A DNA stretch of 64,000 nucleotides from Pseudarthrobacter psychrotolerans (GTDB taxonomy: Bacteria; Actinomycetota; Actinomycetes; Actinomycetales; Micrococcaceae): the NCBI RefSeq assembly GCF_009911795.1, contig NZ_CP047898.1, positions 1,922,001 to 1,986,000 on the forward strand, in the 5' to 3' direction. A program made the translations under genes and the position numbers. The notes under the pieces were generated by a model that was not told the DNA's origin, ran no database searches, and worked only from the letters and a program-made list of their open reading frames with translations. Below, in pieces: positions 50,632-60,015 of the stretch. Each line of letters starts with the position of its first letter. The first letter of the stretch is position 1.

Positions 50632-52245
50632 CTACGGTAGCGGGTGGGTGTGACTATTACGTTTCTGGCCCGCTGGTTTACTAAGCAGGCTGATCTTATG
50701 CCAAACGTCTGGTATGGCGTCCGCAATCCGGCCTGCCGTCAGCGGTCCACCACCGGAAGCGGCCGCTCCTGCGAAGCCGTGGAGGCTGGCCCCCAGGGCA
50801 GCAATAGCCGCCCAGCGCTCGTCCGGATCTATGCCAGCGTCACGGAAGCGCCCAACGTCGGACCCCAGCTGGGCGAGCAGCGCACCGATGATTCCAGCCA
50901 GGACGTCGCCGCTTCCGGCAGTGGCGAGCCACGCCGTGCCGTCCGCCTGGCTGTAGAAATCCTGGAAGGGCGAGGCCGCCAGCGTCGTGGCGCCTTTCAG
51001 CAGGACAGTGGCCTCGGTCAACACGGCAGCACGCCGGGCAGCACCGAGAGTGGAGGACTCGACAGCGGTGCGGTCGGGGGCAGGATCAAAGTCCGCGCTG
51101 TCCGGGGACGAGGCGAGCCGCTGGAGCAGGGCCGCCAGTTCGCCGGCGTGCGGGGTGAGTACCACCTGCGGCCCCAGGACCGCGGGCAGGGCAGGCAGCG
51201 CCCCGGCGTCGGCGACCACGGGCAGGCCGGATTCCACGGCGTCACGGGCGCGCTGGAGTTGCTCGGTGTCGCCGGGACCCATGCCCGAGCCGACCAGCCA
51301 CGCCTGGACGTGCGTGTCCGCCACGGAGCCCGTACTGAAGACCACCTCCGGGCAGGACTGCCGCACCAGGTCGGCCACCTCGGGCGGGCCGAGGTAGCGG
51401 ACCATCCCCGCGCCGGCAGCCAGCGCACCCCGGCAGGCCAGCACGGCGGCGCCCGGATAATCTGCAGATCCGGCGACCACGCCCAGGACGCCGCGGGAAT
51501 ACTTGTGCGAGCGCCTCCCGGGCTGCGGCAGGAGCCGGGCCAGATCCACCGGCTCCAACCTCCGCAGGGCAGGCCACGGCAGTTCCTCTTCGATGCCGAT
51601 GGCCACCATGTGAATGCGGCCGGCGTGATCGGCGCCGGGATCCGCCAGCAACCCCACTTTGGCTGCGGCGAACGTTACGGTCAGGTCCGCGGACAGCACC
51701 GGCACAGGGGCTTCCCCGGTATCGGCGTCCACGCCGCTGGGGATATCGCAGGCCACCACAATGCCCGGTTCCCCGGACGACAGCCGCAAATCCGAAAGGA
51801 CGCTCACCAGGCCGGCTTCCGCTCCGCGAAGGCCGCCGCGGGCGCCCGTGCCCAGGATTGCGTCAATCACGACGTCGGCACTCGCCACGTGTGCCGCGAG
51901 CTGGCTGGCGTTGGAGTCGGTGAGGAGGTGCACTCGGCCGCCGGCGCGCTCAAAAGCAGCCAGTGCCTCGGGGTGGCCCGTTCCGGCGGTGAGCACCGCC
52001 GTCGTACGCATTCCCCGGCCTGCCAGGAACGAGGCGGCGAAGAGGCCGTCTCCCCCGTTGTTGCCTTTGCCCGCCAGCACGGCCACGCTGGCGCCATAGA
52101 TACGCCGGCCGCGGGCCTGAAGCTCGCGGACCACCGCGTTGGCGAGCCCGTGGGAGGCTCGCTGCATCAGAACAGCGCCCATCCCGGCAGTCAGGAACGG
52201 CTGTTCGGCCACCCTGATCTGGGTTCCGGTATAGGCGCTGATCAT
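50632..52245 (-). CDS. nnr: Bifunctional NAD(P)H-hydrate epimerase / ADP-dependent dehydratase
   Basis: 537 residues; repairs hydrated NAD(P)H. The N-terminal YjeF_N domain has GKGNNGGDGLFAA (phosphate loop) and DAILGTGARGGLRG; the C-terminal dehydratase domain has GSGMGPGDTEQ, VVADAGAL and GTAWLATAGSGDVLAGIIGALL. acpS lies 37 bases upstream on the same strand, the usual actinobacterial neighbour. Confidence 0.93.
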   Translation of the reverse strand: MISAYTGTQIRVAEQPFLTAGMGAVLMQRASHGLANAVVRELQARGRRIYGASVAVLAGKGNNGGDGLFAASFLAGRGMRTTAVLTAGTGHPEALAAFERAGGRVHLLTDSNASQLAAHVASADVVIDAILGTGARGGLRGAEAGLVSVLSDLRLSSGEPGIVVACDIPSGVDADTGEAPVPVLSADLTVTFAAAKVGLLADPGADHAGRIHMVAIGIEEELPWPALRRLEPVDLARLLPQPGRRSHKYSRGVLGVVAGSADYPGAAVLACRGALAAGAGMVRYLGPPEVADLVRQSCPEVVFSTGSVADTHVQAWLVGSGMGPGDTEQLQRARDAVESGLPVVADAGALPALPAVLGPQVVLTPHAGELAALLQRLASSPDSADFDPAPDRTAVESSTLGAARRAAVLTEATVLLKGATTLAASPFQDFYSQADGTAWLATAGSGDVLAGIIGALLAQLGSDVGRFRDAGIDPDERWAAIAALGASLHGFAGAAASGGGPLTAGRIADAIPDVWHKISLLSKPAGQKRNSHTHPLP

Positions 52246-52282
52246 GGGGTCGTGTCCGTTGGCGGGTTGGGCAGTGGGTGGC

Positions 52283-52630
52283 TCAGCCTTCGGCCAGCAC
52301 CGTGGCGGTGGCGATCCCGCCGTCGTGGCTCATGGAGACGTGCCACCGCTTGACGCCCTTGGACTCGGCCACGGCCAGGACCGTGCCTTTGACCTGGATG
52401 GTGGGTCCGTGCTGGTCCAGGCCGATCCAGCAATCCTGCCAGTTCATGCCGGCCGGCGCGCCGAGCACCTTGGCCACGGCCTCCTTGGCGGCGAACCTAG
52501 CGGCCAGCGAGCGGGTGTTCAGTTCACGTTCCGCGGGCACGAACAGCCGGTCCCGGAGCCCCGGGGTGCGCTCAAGCTGGCGGCCGAACCGCTCGATGTC
52601 TACAACGTCTACGCCAATGCCAACAATCAT
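52283..52630 (-). CDS. acpS: Holo-ACP synthase
   Basis: 115 residues. Transfers 4'-phosphopantetheine from CoA to acyl carrier protein. It has [15 protein letters not shown] (Mg-binding Asp), [16 protein letters not shown] (Glu/Lys) and [16 protein letters not shown]. The ATG has no SD; TAGAAT lies 6 bases upstream. Divergent from hipBA. Confidence 0.95.
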   Translation of the reverse strand: MIVGIGVDVVDIERFGRQLERTPGLRDRLFVPAERELNTRSLAARFAAKEAVAKVLGAPAGMNWQDCWIGLDQHGPTIQVKGTVLAVAESKGVKRWHVSMSHDGGIATATVLAEG

Positions 52631-52636
52631 GGCGCT

Positions 52637-52642
52637 ATTCTA
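52637..52642 (-). promoter_or_regulatory. -10 box of acpS, leaderless
   Basis: TAGAAT, then AGCGCC (6 bases), then ATG at 52630. Confidence 0.5.
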
Positions 52643-52680
52643 CGTGGGCGCTCCGCGCTTGCAGTGCACAGCGCGCGCCA

Positions 52681-52709
52681 TTACGTTTTCGTAATCACGC
52701 TGGTATGAT
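52681..52709 (+). promoter_or_regulatory. hipBA promoter
   Basis: TTACGT (52681-52686), 17-base spacer, TATGAT (52704-52709), with TG one base before the -10 (extended -10). It lies fully under the operator palindrome, so binding of HipB would block it. Confidence 0.6.
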
Positions 52710-52717
52710 TACGAAAA
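52686..52717. promoter_or_regulatory. Palindromic operator of hipBA
   Basis: TTTTCGTAATCA, 8-base spacer, TGATTACGAAAA: perfect 12-base arms. A shorter palindrome, TTACG-TTTT-CGTAA (52681-52694), overlaps its left arm. The position over the promoter is as expected for autorepression by the HipB-type protein. The sequence differs from the E. coli HipB site. Confidence 0.75.
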
Positions 52718-52763
52718 GGTAGTCGACGCTCTCCTATTACCAATAGCTCATCAAGGAGCCCGT

Positions 52764-52991
52764 GTGCACGGCGTCATGAAGTCAGTAGCGGACCTGGGCC
52801 TGATGGTCTACGGCATCCGCCAGCGCAGCGGCCTCTCCCAGCGCGAGCTTGCCAGCCGACTCGGCGTCAGCCAGCGGTACCTCTCCGAGCTGGAGACGGG
52901 CAAGCCCAAGGTCCTCAACGACCAGTTCTTCGCCGTCCTGGAAAAACTGGGCATCGAACTGACGTTCCGGGAAGGTGCCGACCGTGGCTGA
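52764..52991 (+). CDS. HipB-type antitoxin, XRE-family HTH
   Basis: 75 residues. The helix-turn-helix lies at about residues 22-42: LSQRELASRLGVSQRYLSELETGKPK. It would bind the upstream palindrome and the HipA kinase. GTG start with AAGGAG 5 bases upstream; an ATG four codons later is less well placed. Its last codons overlap the hipA start by 8 bases, so the two are coupled. Confidence 0.9.
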   Translation: MHGVMKSVADLGLMVYGIRQRSGLSQRELASRLGVSQRYLSELETGKPKVLNDQFFAVLEKLGIELTFREGADRG

Positions 52992-54288
52992 AGCTCAGGA
53001 TGTCCACCTCTACGGCACCGTCATCGGCCGCATGGTCCGCAACAGTGCGGCCACAGTCACGTTCGAATCCTCCGAGGCCGGGATGGCCCGGTTCGGGATC
53101 GGCTCCAGAATCCTGTCCGCCAACCTCCCCCTCGGGCCCCGCCCCTCGACCCCGAAGGCGGCCACCGCATTCTTTGGTGGACTACTGCCTGAAGGCTCCG
53201 GCCGGACCAACCTCGCCAAACAGGCGCAGGCCGGCCGCAACGACGTGTTCGCACTGGTCTCCTATGCCGGCCGCGACGTCGCCGGTGCCATCCGTGTCGC
53301 CGGCGCCCCCGGGGAACCGGCGGAATCCTATGAGTCGCTGACGGATGAACAGATCGCGGAGCGGTTGACCCTCATCAACGACTACGCGCTTGGCGCCGTC
53401 CGCGGCGGCGGATCTTTGGCCGGTTACCAGCCTAAGACCACCGTTGCCCTGCTGGACGGGGCCTGGCACGCGGGCGTCGACGGCGCAGCCTCCACCCACA
53501 TCCTCAAGCCGGTGGCCGCTGGGAACGAGCACGCCCTGCACACCGAGGCGTTTTGCCTGGAGCTTTCCCGCCTTATCGGGCTGACCACGTTCGCCAGCGA
53601 CGTACGCATCTTTGCCGGCCGGACCGTCCTCGTCCTCGAACGCTACGACCGTCGCGTCGCCGGTCGGAGCGTAGAACGTATCCACCAGGAGGACGGCGCC
53701 CAGGCCCTCGGCCTGCCGTGGGACACGGACAGCAAGTTCGAAGGCGTCAATCCCGCCGCAAACCTGAAGAACCTCGCCGGACTGCTGCGACGACGCCGGA
53801 GCATCCTTGGTGCCGGGCCCGACGACCGCGAGACGCTACTCGCGCACGCGGCGTTCAACACCGCCGTCGGCAACACCGACGCCCACGCCAAGAACTTTTC
53901 CACCCTCCGGAGCCCCAACGGCGCCGTAACACTGGCGCCGCTCTACGACATGTCCACACACGCCCTGGCGCCCAACGGCCAGCTGAACATGTCCCTTCGG
54001 ATCAACTCCCGCGCCTACCAGCCGTCGCTGACGGTAGATGACCTGATCACCGAAGGCGTCTCCTGGGGAATCGACGAACGTCATGCACGGCTCGCTGTCA
54101 CCGGAACGCTCGAGGAGCTGGCCCACGCCCTCGAACAAGCGGACGCATCCGCCGTGGGGGAAAAAGTGGCACGGTACATCGGCCACGGGACGAGGAATCT
54201 TCTGGACGGCAAGGAAGCAGGGATCGGCGGCGCGCACCCGTCCCTGGCCGCACTGGGTCCGGTTCCAGGCCCGTCGGCGCGCAGCTGA
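52984..54288 (+). CDS. HipA-type serine/threonine kinase toxin
   Basis: 434 residues. N-terminal HipA_N domain (FFGGLLPEGSGRTNLAKQ), then the kinase: GSLAGYQPKTTVALLDG (P-loop-like Ser/activation region), HILKPVAAGNEHALHTEAFCLELSR, VLERYDR, HQEDGAQALG, and the catalytic NTAVGNTDAHAKNFS with APLYDMSTH. E. coli HipA phosphorylates glutamyl-tRNA synthetase. GTG at 52984 has GGGAAGG 8 bases upstream. All catalytic pieces are present, so it is probably active. Inserted between acpS and glmS, which are close neighbours in relatives. Confidence 0.92.
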   Translation: MAEAQDVHLYGTVIGRMVRNSAATVTFESSEAGMARFGIGSRILSANLPLGPRPSTPKAATAFFGGLLPEGSGRTNLAKQAQAGRNDVFALVSYAGRDVAGAIRVAGAPGEPAESYESLTDEQIAERLTLINDYALGAVRGGGSLAGYQPKTTVALLDGAWHAGVDGAASTHILKPVAAGNEHALHTEAFCLELSRLIGLTTFASDVRIFAGRTVLVLERYDRRVAGRSVERIHQEDGAQALGLPWDTDSKFEGVNPAANLKNLAGLLRRRRSILGAGPDDRETLLAHAAFNTAVGNTDAHAKNFSTLRSPNGAVTLAPLYDMSTHALAPNGQLNMSLRINSRAYQPSLTVDDLITEGVSWGIDERHARLAVTGTLEELAHALEQADASAVGEKVARYIGHGTRNLLDGKEAGIGGAHPSLAALGPVPGPSARS

Positions 54289-54310
54289 CCGTCGAATATT
54301 CAAACCAAGA

Positions 54311-54345
54311 ACGGAAGCCCCGAACCTAAGGCTCGGGGCTTCCGT
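54311..54345. terminator. Bidirectional terminator between hipA and glmS
   Basis: ACGGAAGCCCCGA pairs perfectly with TCGGGGCTTCCGT (13 bases) around a 9-base loop, followed by TTTC on the plus strand and TTCTTGG on the minus strand. It stands between two convergent genes. Confidence 0.85.
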
Positions 54346-54385
54346 TTCGCAGAGGACAACCGGCGCAGGGCCGGTCAGGCTGCGG

Positions 54386-56275
54386 TTACTCTACGGTGAC
54401 GCTCTTGGCGAGGTTGCGGGGCTGGTCCACGTCGTAGCCCTTGGCCGAGGCGAGGGCCAGGGCGAAGATCTGCAGCGGGACTGTGCTGAGCAGCGGGGCC
54501 AGCAGTGTGTCGGTTTCCGGGATGTAGAAGACGTGCTCGGCGTAGGCCTTCACGGCTTCGTCGCCCTCTTCGGCGATCACGATGGTCTTGGCGCCGCGGG
54601 CCCGGACTTCCTGGATGTTCGAGACGACCTTGGCGTGCAGGGAGTCGCGGCCGCGCGGGGACGGGACTACCACAAACACCGGCTGGCCTTCCTCGATCAG
54701 CGCGATGGGGCCGTGCTTGAGCTCACCGGCGGCGAAGCCTTCGGCGTGGATGTAGGCGAGCTCCTTGAGCTTCAGCGCGCCTTCCATGGCCACCGGGAAG
54801 CCGACGTGGCGGCCCAGGAACAGCACGGACTTCGCATCCTTCATGGAGACGCCGAGTTCCTTGATCTGGTCCTCGTTGTCCAGGATCCGCTGGATCTTGG
54901 CGGGGATCTTGTTCAGGTCCGCCAGGATGTCCTTGATCTCGCCCTGGAACTTGTTCCCGCGCAGCTGCGCCAGGTACAGGCCCAGCAGGTATGCGGCGGT
55001 GATCTGCGCCAGGAATGCCTTGGTGGAGGCAACCGCGATCTCCGGGCCGGCGTGCGTGTAGAGCACGGCGTCGGATTCACGCGGGATGGTGGAACCGTTG
55101 GTGTTGCAGATCGAGACCGTCTTGGCGCCCTGTTCCTTGGCATAGCGGACAGCCATCAGGGTGTCCATGGTCTCCCCGGACTGGGAGATCGAAACGATCA
55201 GCGTGTTCGCGTCCACGATCGGGTCGCGGTAACGGAACTCGTGGGAGAGCTCCACCTCCGTGGCGATCCGGCACCAGCGCTCGATCGCGTACTTGGCCAC
55301 CTGCCCGGCGTACGCGGACGTCCCGCACGCCAGCACAATGATCTTGTCGACATGCTTGAGCAGTTCCGGGTCGATCCGCAGCTCATCGAGGGTCAGTTTC
55401 CCGTCGATGTCCGAGCGGCCCAGCAGGGTCTTGGCCACGGCGTCGGGCTGGTCATGGATTTCCTTCTCCATAAAGGACGGGAACCCGCCCTTCTCAGCAG
55501 ATTCGGGATCCCAGTCCACCTTGTATTCCTTGCCCTCGGCCGGGGCGCCGAAGAAGTCCGTGATTTCCACCGTGTCGGCGGTGATGGTGACGATCTGGTC
55601 CTGACCCAGTTCCACGGCGCGGCGGGTGTAGTCAATGAATCCGGAAACATCCGAACCCAGGAAGTTCTCGCCCTCGCCCAGGCCAACCACCAGGGGTGAG
55701 TTGCGGCGGGCAGCGACCACAACGTCGGGCTGGTCAGCGTGCACGGCGAGGAGGGTGAACGCACCCTCGAGGCGCTGGCAGGCGAGCTGCATCGCGGTGG
55801 TCAGGCCGCCGTCGGACGCCCCACCACCGAGTCGGGTGCGGAAGATATCGCCCAGCAGCACGGCTGCAACCTCGGTGTCCGTCTCGGACTCGAAGGCGTA
55901 GCCCTTGTTCACGAGCTCCAGCTTGAGCTCGGCAAAGTTTTCAATGATGCCGTTGTGGATCAGAGCCAGCTTGCCGCCGTCGGCCAGGTGCGGGTGCGCG
56001 TTCTGGTCCGTGGGCCCGCCATGCGTGGCCCAACGGGTGTGGCCGATACCGGTGAACGTCTCCGGCAGCGGATGTTCCTCCAGCTCGGCCAGGAGATTGC
56101 TCAGCTTGCCAGACTTCTTCCGGGACTCGATGGACCCGTCAGAGACCACCGCCACCCCTGCAGAGTCGTAACCCCGGTACTCAAGGCGGCGCAATCCCTC
56201 AAGGACTACGTCCAACGCGCTGTGACCGGAATTCCCACGGTCAGAATGGCCCACATATCCAACGATTCCACACAT
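54386..56275 (-). CDS. glmS: Glutamine-fructose-6-phosphate aminotransferase
   Basis: Makes glucosamine 6-phosphate for peptidoglycan and mycothiol. 629 residues. Cys2 is the glutaminase nucleophile (MCGIVGYVGH); two SIS domains follow (SISQSGETMDT, LFLGRHVGFPVAMEGALK), and the end is NLAKSVTVE. The ATG has TAAGCT 7 bases upstream; GGAG is only 3 bases from the ATG. No glmS ribozyme is visible upstream. The next gene upstream starts just 34 bases away, on the same strand. Confidence 0.97.
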   Translation of the reverse strand: MCGIVGYVGHSDRGNSGHSALDVVLEGLRRLEYRGYDSAGVAVVSDGSIESRKKSGKLSNLLAELEEHPLPETFTGIGHTRWATHGGPTDQNAHPHLADGGKLALIHNGIIENFAELKLELVNKGYAFESETDTEVAAVLLGDIFRTRLGGGASDGGLTTAMQLACQRLEGAFTLLAVHADQPDVVVAARRNSPLVVGLGEGENFLGSDVSGFIDYTRRAVELGQDQIVTITADTVEITDFFGAPAEGKEYKVDWDPESAEKGGFPSFMEKEIHDQPDAVAKTLLGRSDIDGKLTLDELRIDPELLKHVDKIIVLACGTSAYAGQVAKYAIERWCRIATEVELSHEFRYRDPIVDANTLIVSISQSGETMDTLMAVRYAKEQGAKTVSICNTNGSTIPRESDAVLYTHAGPEIAVASTKAFLAQITAAYLLGLYLAQLRGNKFQGEIKDILADLNKIPAKIQRILDNEDQIKELGVSMKDAKSVLFLGRHVGFPVAMEGALKLKELAYIHAEGFAAGELKHGPIALIEEGQPVFVVVPSPRGRDSLHAKVVSNIQEVRARGAKTIVIAEEGDEAVKAYAEHVFYIPETDTLLAPLLSTVPLQIFALALASAKGYDVDQPRNLAKSVTVE

Positions 56276-56308
56276 GGGCTCCAGCTTATCGGCAGCTGCG
56301 CCGAAGAT

Positions 56309-57511
56309 CTAAACCGCGTGACGAGACTCCCGCCCAAACCTGGTGATGTAATCCGCCATTCCAGGAACCGTGAAGGCGAGATAGCCACGGCGGGGGGCGT
56401 AGATGAGACCCGCGTGGATTAGTGACTGCCTCGCTGCGGACACCGCAGTTTGAACCCTGCCCAGCCGTGTAGCGATAACGCTGACCAGTGAAGGGGCGTC
56501 GTTGTCCTGGGCCATGGCCGCCATAAACTCCTGCTGGGCAGTGGTCGCCCTTTCCCAGCGTGAGTTGTAGAGTCCGGCGTCCACTTCGTCACGGGCCCTG
56601 TCGATCCCTATGCGTGCGTCATCTGCGTCGATTGTCCGGGAAGCGGCAACATCCCAGATGTGCTTGCCGCAGGCCTGGACGAAATATGGGTAGCCGCCGG
56701 ATGCTTTCAGGACAACAACCAAGGCATTTTCGCTCCAGGTCACGCGCTCCCGCTGCGATGGTGTTACGAGGGCGTCTTTGGTGTCCTCGTCGCTTAGGAG
56801 CCCCACAGTTCGGTAAAGATACATGCGCTCTGCGTAGGTGGAAGCTTTTGCAAGGACGGAAGGCAGTGACGGGAGGCCCGTGCCGAGGAACATGAGCGGC
56901 GCGGGACGCGGATCTTGGCCGAGCTGGTGCAAGGCGACGTTGAGCGCCTCCAGGTCCTCCTTTGGTGCTTCCTGCAGCTCATCGACAGCCAGCAGAACTC
57001 CCGTTCCGGCGGCACGAGCGGCGAGGCCCAGCGATTCCAGCATTTCGGCAAGGTCTGTGGAGAGCTGGCCGCTGTCAGCCTTTCCTGCCGCGGCCTGGAT
57101 GTCGAACCCGAAACCGTACGTGCCGGCCGGGTCGACTTTGAGCTGAAAGGAGCGGAAGACGGCGAAGGCCTCGCGGAATGACCGCTTGACCTTCTCGGAG
57201 GCCGTGGCCGCTTTGCGTAGGGCGACGTAGATTTCTTTGGCCAGCTGAACCGCCAGCGGCTGGCTGCCGGATGCTTCAAGCTTGACGACAACCCAGCCTG
57301 CATCAACGGCGTTTCGAGCGCATTGGTTCAGCAGCACGGTCTTGCCAACACCCCGAAGGCCGGAGATGATCCATGGCCGCTCCCCCTCACCGTCGGCGGC
57401 TACGGCTTCGAGCATGCCCATGAAATCAGCCAGCACTGCAGAGCGACCAGCCAGTTCAGGAGGTACCCTGCCCGCGCCGGGCCGGAAAGGGTTAGGGGTA
57501 TTCAGAATCAT
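56309..57511 (-). CDS. AAA ATPase of the archaeal/Orc-Cdc6-like (ATPase_2) type
   Basis: 400 residues. NPFRPGAGRVPPELAGR starts the domain; Walker A is SGLRGVGKTVLLNQC (residues 49-63) and Walker B GVLLAVDELQEAP (about 170). A winged-helix-like C-terminal region (QQEFMAAMAQDN to GRVQTAVSAARQSLIHAGLIYAPRRGYLAF) could bind DNA. Such proteins are seen on mobile elements and in toxin-like or regulatory roles; none can be named. TAGGGT lies 7 bases before the ATG. It sits between glmS and coaA. Confidence 0.85.
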   Translation of the reverse strand: MILNTPNPFRPGAGRVPPELAGRSAVLADFMGMLEAVAADGEGERPWIISGLRGVGKTVLLNQCARNAVDAGWVVVKLEASGSQPLAVQLAKEIYVALRKAATASEKVKRSFREAFAVFRSFQLKVDPAGTYGFGFDIQAAAGKADSGQLSTDLAEMLESLGLAARAAGTGVLLAVDELQEAPKEDLEALNVALHQLGQDPRPAPLMFLGTGLPSLPSVLAKASTYAERMYLYRTVGLLSDEDTKDALVTPSQRERVTWSENALVVVLKASGGYPYFVQACGKHIWDVAASRTIDADDARIGIDRARDEVDAGLYNSRWERATTAQQEFMAAMAQDNDAPSLVSVIATRLGRVQTAVSAARQSLIHAGLIYAPRRGYLAFTVPGMADYITRFGRESRHAV

Positions 57512-57518
57512 GAATCCA

Positions 57519-57524
57519 ACCCTA
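57519..57524 (-). promoter_or_regulatory. -10 box of the AAA ATPase gene, leaderless
   Basis: TAGGGT, then TGGATTC (7 bases), then ATG at 57511. Just upstream, CAATTAT (57529-57535) and ATAATTG (57548-57554) form an inverted repeat in an AT-rich patch, a possible operator. Confidence 0.45.
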
Positions 57525-57700
57525 TCTGCAATTATTTAGAAAACAAGATAATTGTGGATTATTCGGCACAAAGCAGCACCCTCCGCGCGAGCAAAAATAC
57601 CTGAGGCCAGCACGACACGATTGCGATCATCCTGACGGTAAGTCGTTACAACAGGGTGCTCCATTTCGCTCTCAGCCGCGCGCGGGGCAGAATCTCTAAA

Positions 57701-58666
57701 GTGACTTTGCAACGCAATGAAGCGAATGGTGAGGGTGCCTCCCCGTTCGTTGAGCTGGACCGCCAGACCTGGTCCCGGCTCGCCGCCCAGATGGAGCAGC
57801 CCCTTAACGAAGAGGACATTGTCCGTCTGCGTGGCCTCGGCGATCCCCTGGACATGAAGGAGATCCGCGAGGTCTACCTGCCCCTGTCCCGGCTCCTGCA
57901 CCTTTATGTGGAGGCCGCCGGCCAGCTTCATTCGGCCACCACCACCTTCCTGGGTGAGCAGACCCAGCGCACCCCGTTTGTGATCGGCGTGGCGGGATCC
58001 GTGGCCGTGGGAAAGTCCACCATCGCCCGTGTACTCCGGGAGATGCTGCGGCGCTGGCCCGGCACACCCAACGTTGAGCTGATCACCACCGACGGCTTCC
58101 TGTATCCCCTGGCCGAGCTCAAGCGCCGCCAGCTGCTGGAACGCAAGGGCTTCCCCGAGTCCTACGACCGCCGTGCGCTGCTGCGTTTTGTGAGCGAGAT
58201 AAAGGGCGGTGCGGAGGAAGTCCGGGCCCCCTGGTACTCCCACGTCACCTATGACATCGTGCCGGACAAGGAAGTGGTGGTCCGCCGCCCGGACGTGCTG
58301 ATTGTGGAGGGCCTGAACGTGCTGGCGCCGGCCCGCCCGCGGCATGACGGCAAGCAAGGGCTGGCGCTAAGCGATTTCTTCGACTTCTCCATCTACGTGG
58401 ACGCTAAGACTTCCTTCATTGAGGAGTGGTACGTGGAGCGGTTCCGCAGGCTCCAGAGCACCGCGTTCGCGCAGCCGGAGTCCTACTTCCACAGGTATGC
58501 GACGCTGTCCGACGAGGAAGCCGAGCGCACCGCCCGGGACATCTGGAAGCGCATCAACGAGCCCAACCTGGAGGAAAACGTCCTCCCCACCCGTGGCCGC
58601 GCCCAGCTGGTGCTGACCAAGGACGCGGACCATTCCATCCGCCGTATGCTCCTCCGGAAGGTTTAA
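57701..58666 (+). CDS. coaA: Pantothenate kinase, type I
   Basis: First step of CoA synthesis. About 321 residues. P-loop [19 protein letters not shown] (about residue 95), then [23 protein letters not shown] and VEGLNVLAP, all standard for bacterial CoaA. The GTG at 57701 has CAGAAT 7 bases upstream and no SD; it is where homology begins. The M15 peptidase follows after 5 bases. Confidence 0.96.
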   Translation: MTLQRNEANGEGASPFVELDRQTWSRLAAQMEQPLNEEDIVRLRGLGDPLDMKEIREVYLPLSRLLHLYVEAAGQLHSATTTFLGEQTQRTPFVIGVAGSVAVGKSTIARVLREMLRRWPGTPNVELITTDGFLYPLAELKRRQLLERKGFPESYDRRALLRFVSEIKGGAEEVRAPWYSHVTYDIVPDKEVVVRRPDVLIVEGLNVLAPARPRHDGKQGLALSDFFDFSIYVDAKTSFIEEWYVERFRRLQSTAFAQPESYFHRYATLSDEEAERTARDIWKRINEPNLEENVLPTRGRAQLVLTKDADHSIRRMLLRKV

Positions 58667-58671
58667 CCCAC

Positions 58672-59544
58672 ATGTGCCACAACTGCCCGGCAGGCGGCCT
58701 TCTCCCGGGGGCCAGCCGCCGGTCCTTCGCCCGCTTCCTCGCCGCCGGAGCCGGGCTGACGGTCCTGGCAGCCTGCACGCCGAAGGCACCGGCCGGGGAG
58801 GCACCGTCGTCGTCGTCCTCCGCCTCAGCGGTGACCTCCGCGTCCCCCTCCCCCGAAGCGGTCCCCTCGGTGGAAAGCACGACGGCGGCAGCTGAGCCGC
58901 CGCCGCAGGCTCCCGCACCGCCGTCGGCAGCGCTGCCCCATCAGTTCTCCCTGACGGATCCGGCCAGCCCGTGGCTGGTGGTCAATAAGCACCGTCCGCT
59001 GGCGCCTGCGGACTACGTTCCGGCTGATCTGGTCCAGCCCAACGTCCAACTGGCCGTTTCCGGCGAGGCGGCCCTGCTGAACAGCACGACGGCGGCTGCC
59101 GCGGAAGCGATGTTCGCCGCGGCCGCGCAGGACGGCGTGAGCATGACGCTGGCGAGCGGTTACCGTTCCTACGGCACCCAGGTGGCCACATACAACGGCT
59201 ATGTGGCGGCCCGCGGCCAGGCCGATGCCGACACCGCCAGCGCCCGCCCCGGCTACTCCGAGCACCAGACCGGCTGGTCGTTCGACATCGGCGACGGCGG
59301 CGGAGCCTGCGGCTTCCAACCCTGCTTCGCCGATCAGCCGGCGGCGGTGTGGGCGAAGGCGAACGGCCACCGCTTCGGTTTTGTGGTGCGGTACCCGCTG
59401 ATGCTCCACCCGATCACCGGCTACTACTACGAGCCGTGGCACCTGCGGTACATCGGACTGGAGGCCGCCACCGACATGGCGACCCGGGGCATCAACACCG
59501 TGGAGGAGTACTTCGGCGTGGACGCGGCGCCGGCGTACGCCTGA
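58672..59544 (+). CDS. D-alanyl-D-alanine carboxypeptidase (M15B/VanY type) lipoprotein
   Basis: 290 residues. The N-terminus combines a twin-arginine motif (SRRSFARF) and a lipobox LAAC (Cys about residue 36), so it is probably exported by Tat and lipid-anchored. A Ser/Pro/Ala-rich linker leads to the VanY domain: SGYRSYGTQ, SEHQTGWSFDIGD (zinc His and Asp) and EPWHLRYIG (catalytic Glu, zinc His). It trims peptidoglycan peptides. In the same direction as coaA with a 5-base gap; no clear SD. Confidence 0.9.
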   Translation: MCHNCPAGGLLPGASRRSFARFLAAGAGLTVLAACTPKAPAGEAPSSSSSASAVTSASPSPEAVPSVESTTAAAEPPPQAPAPPSAALPHQFSLTDPASPWLVVNKHRPLAPADYVPADLVQPNVQLAVSGEAALLNSTTAAAAEAMFAAAAQDGVSMTLASGYRSYGTQVATYNGYVAARGQADADTASARPGYSEHQTGWSFDIGDGGGACGFQPCFADQPAAVWAKANGHRFGFVVRYPLMLHPITGYYYEPWHLRYIGLEAATDMATRGINTVEEYFGVDAAPAYA

Positions 59545-59596
59545 GCAGGGTGCTGATGTGTTGCAGGGGTGTCATCCGCTGTTAACGGCGATGCGT

Positions 59597-59602
59597 TAGC
59601 TT
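59597..59602 (+). promoter_or_regulatory. -10 box of mscL, leaderless
   Basis: TAGCTT, then GGTACTC (7 bases), then ATG at 59610. Confidence 0.5.
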
Positions 59603-59609
59603 GGTACTC

Positions 59610-59999
59610 ATGCTGACAGGATTCAAGAATTTCATCATGAAGGGCAACGTCGTAGACCTTGCCGTCGCCGTTGTGATGGGTGCCGCTTTCGGCGCCGTCG
59701 TGACCTCAATCGTCGAGGGCCTTCTCACACCGCTGATCGGCCGTCTGTTCAGTGCCAAGGGCATTGCAGAAATGCAGTGGGAGGGATTCATGTATGGATC
59801 CGTTATCTCCTCGATCATTTCATTCGTACTGGTGGCCGCCGCCATCTACTTCGTGGTCATCTTGCCGATGAACCACATGATCGAACGCCGCAACCGCCGG
59901 CTCGGCATCGACCCGGCTGTCAAGGAAGAGGCTGCGGAAGATCCGCAGATCGCGCTCCTGACCGAAATCCGCGACTCGCTGCAGCAGCGCACCCCGTAA
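59610..59999 (+). CDS. mscL: Large-conductance mechanosensitive channel
   Basis: 129 residues, with two membrane helices. MLTGFKNFIMKGNVVDLAVAV is the conserved N-terminal and first-helix region; the second helix is ISFVLVAAAIYFVVIL, and the C-terminal bundle ends LTEIRDSLQQR. It opens under hypo-osmotic stress to release solutes. The trehalose operon in the same window makes one such solute. A strong terminator follows. Confidence 0.96.
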   Translation: MLTGFKNFIMKGNVVDLAVAVVMGAAFGAVVTSIVEGLLTPLIGRLFSAKGIAEMQWEGFMYGSVISSIISFVLVAAAIYFVVILPMNHMIERRNRRLGIDPAVKEEAAEDPQIALLTEIRDSLQQRTP

Positions 60000-60015
60000 C
60001 TTCACGGCAACCAAC

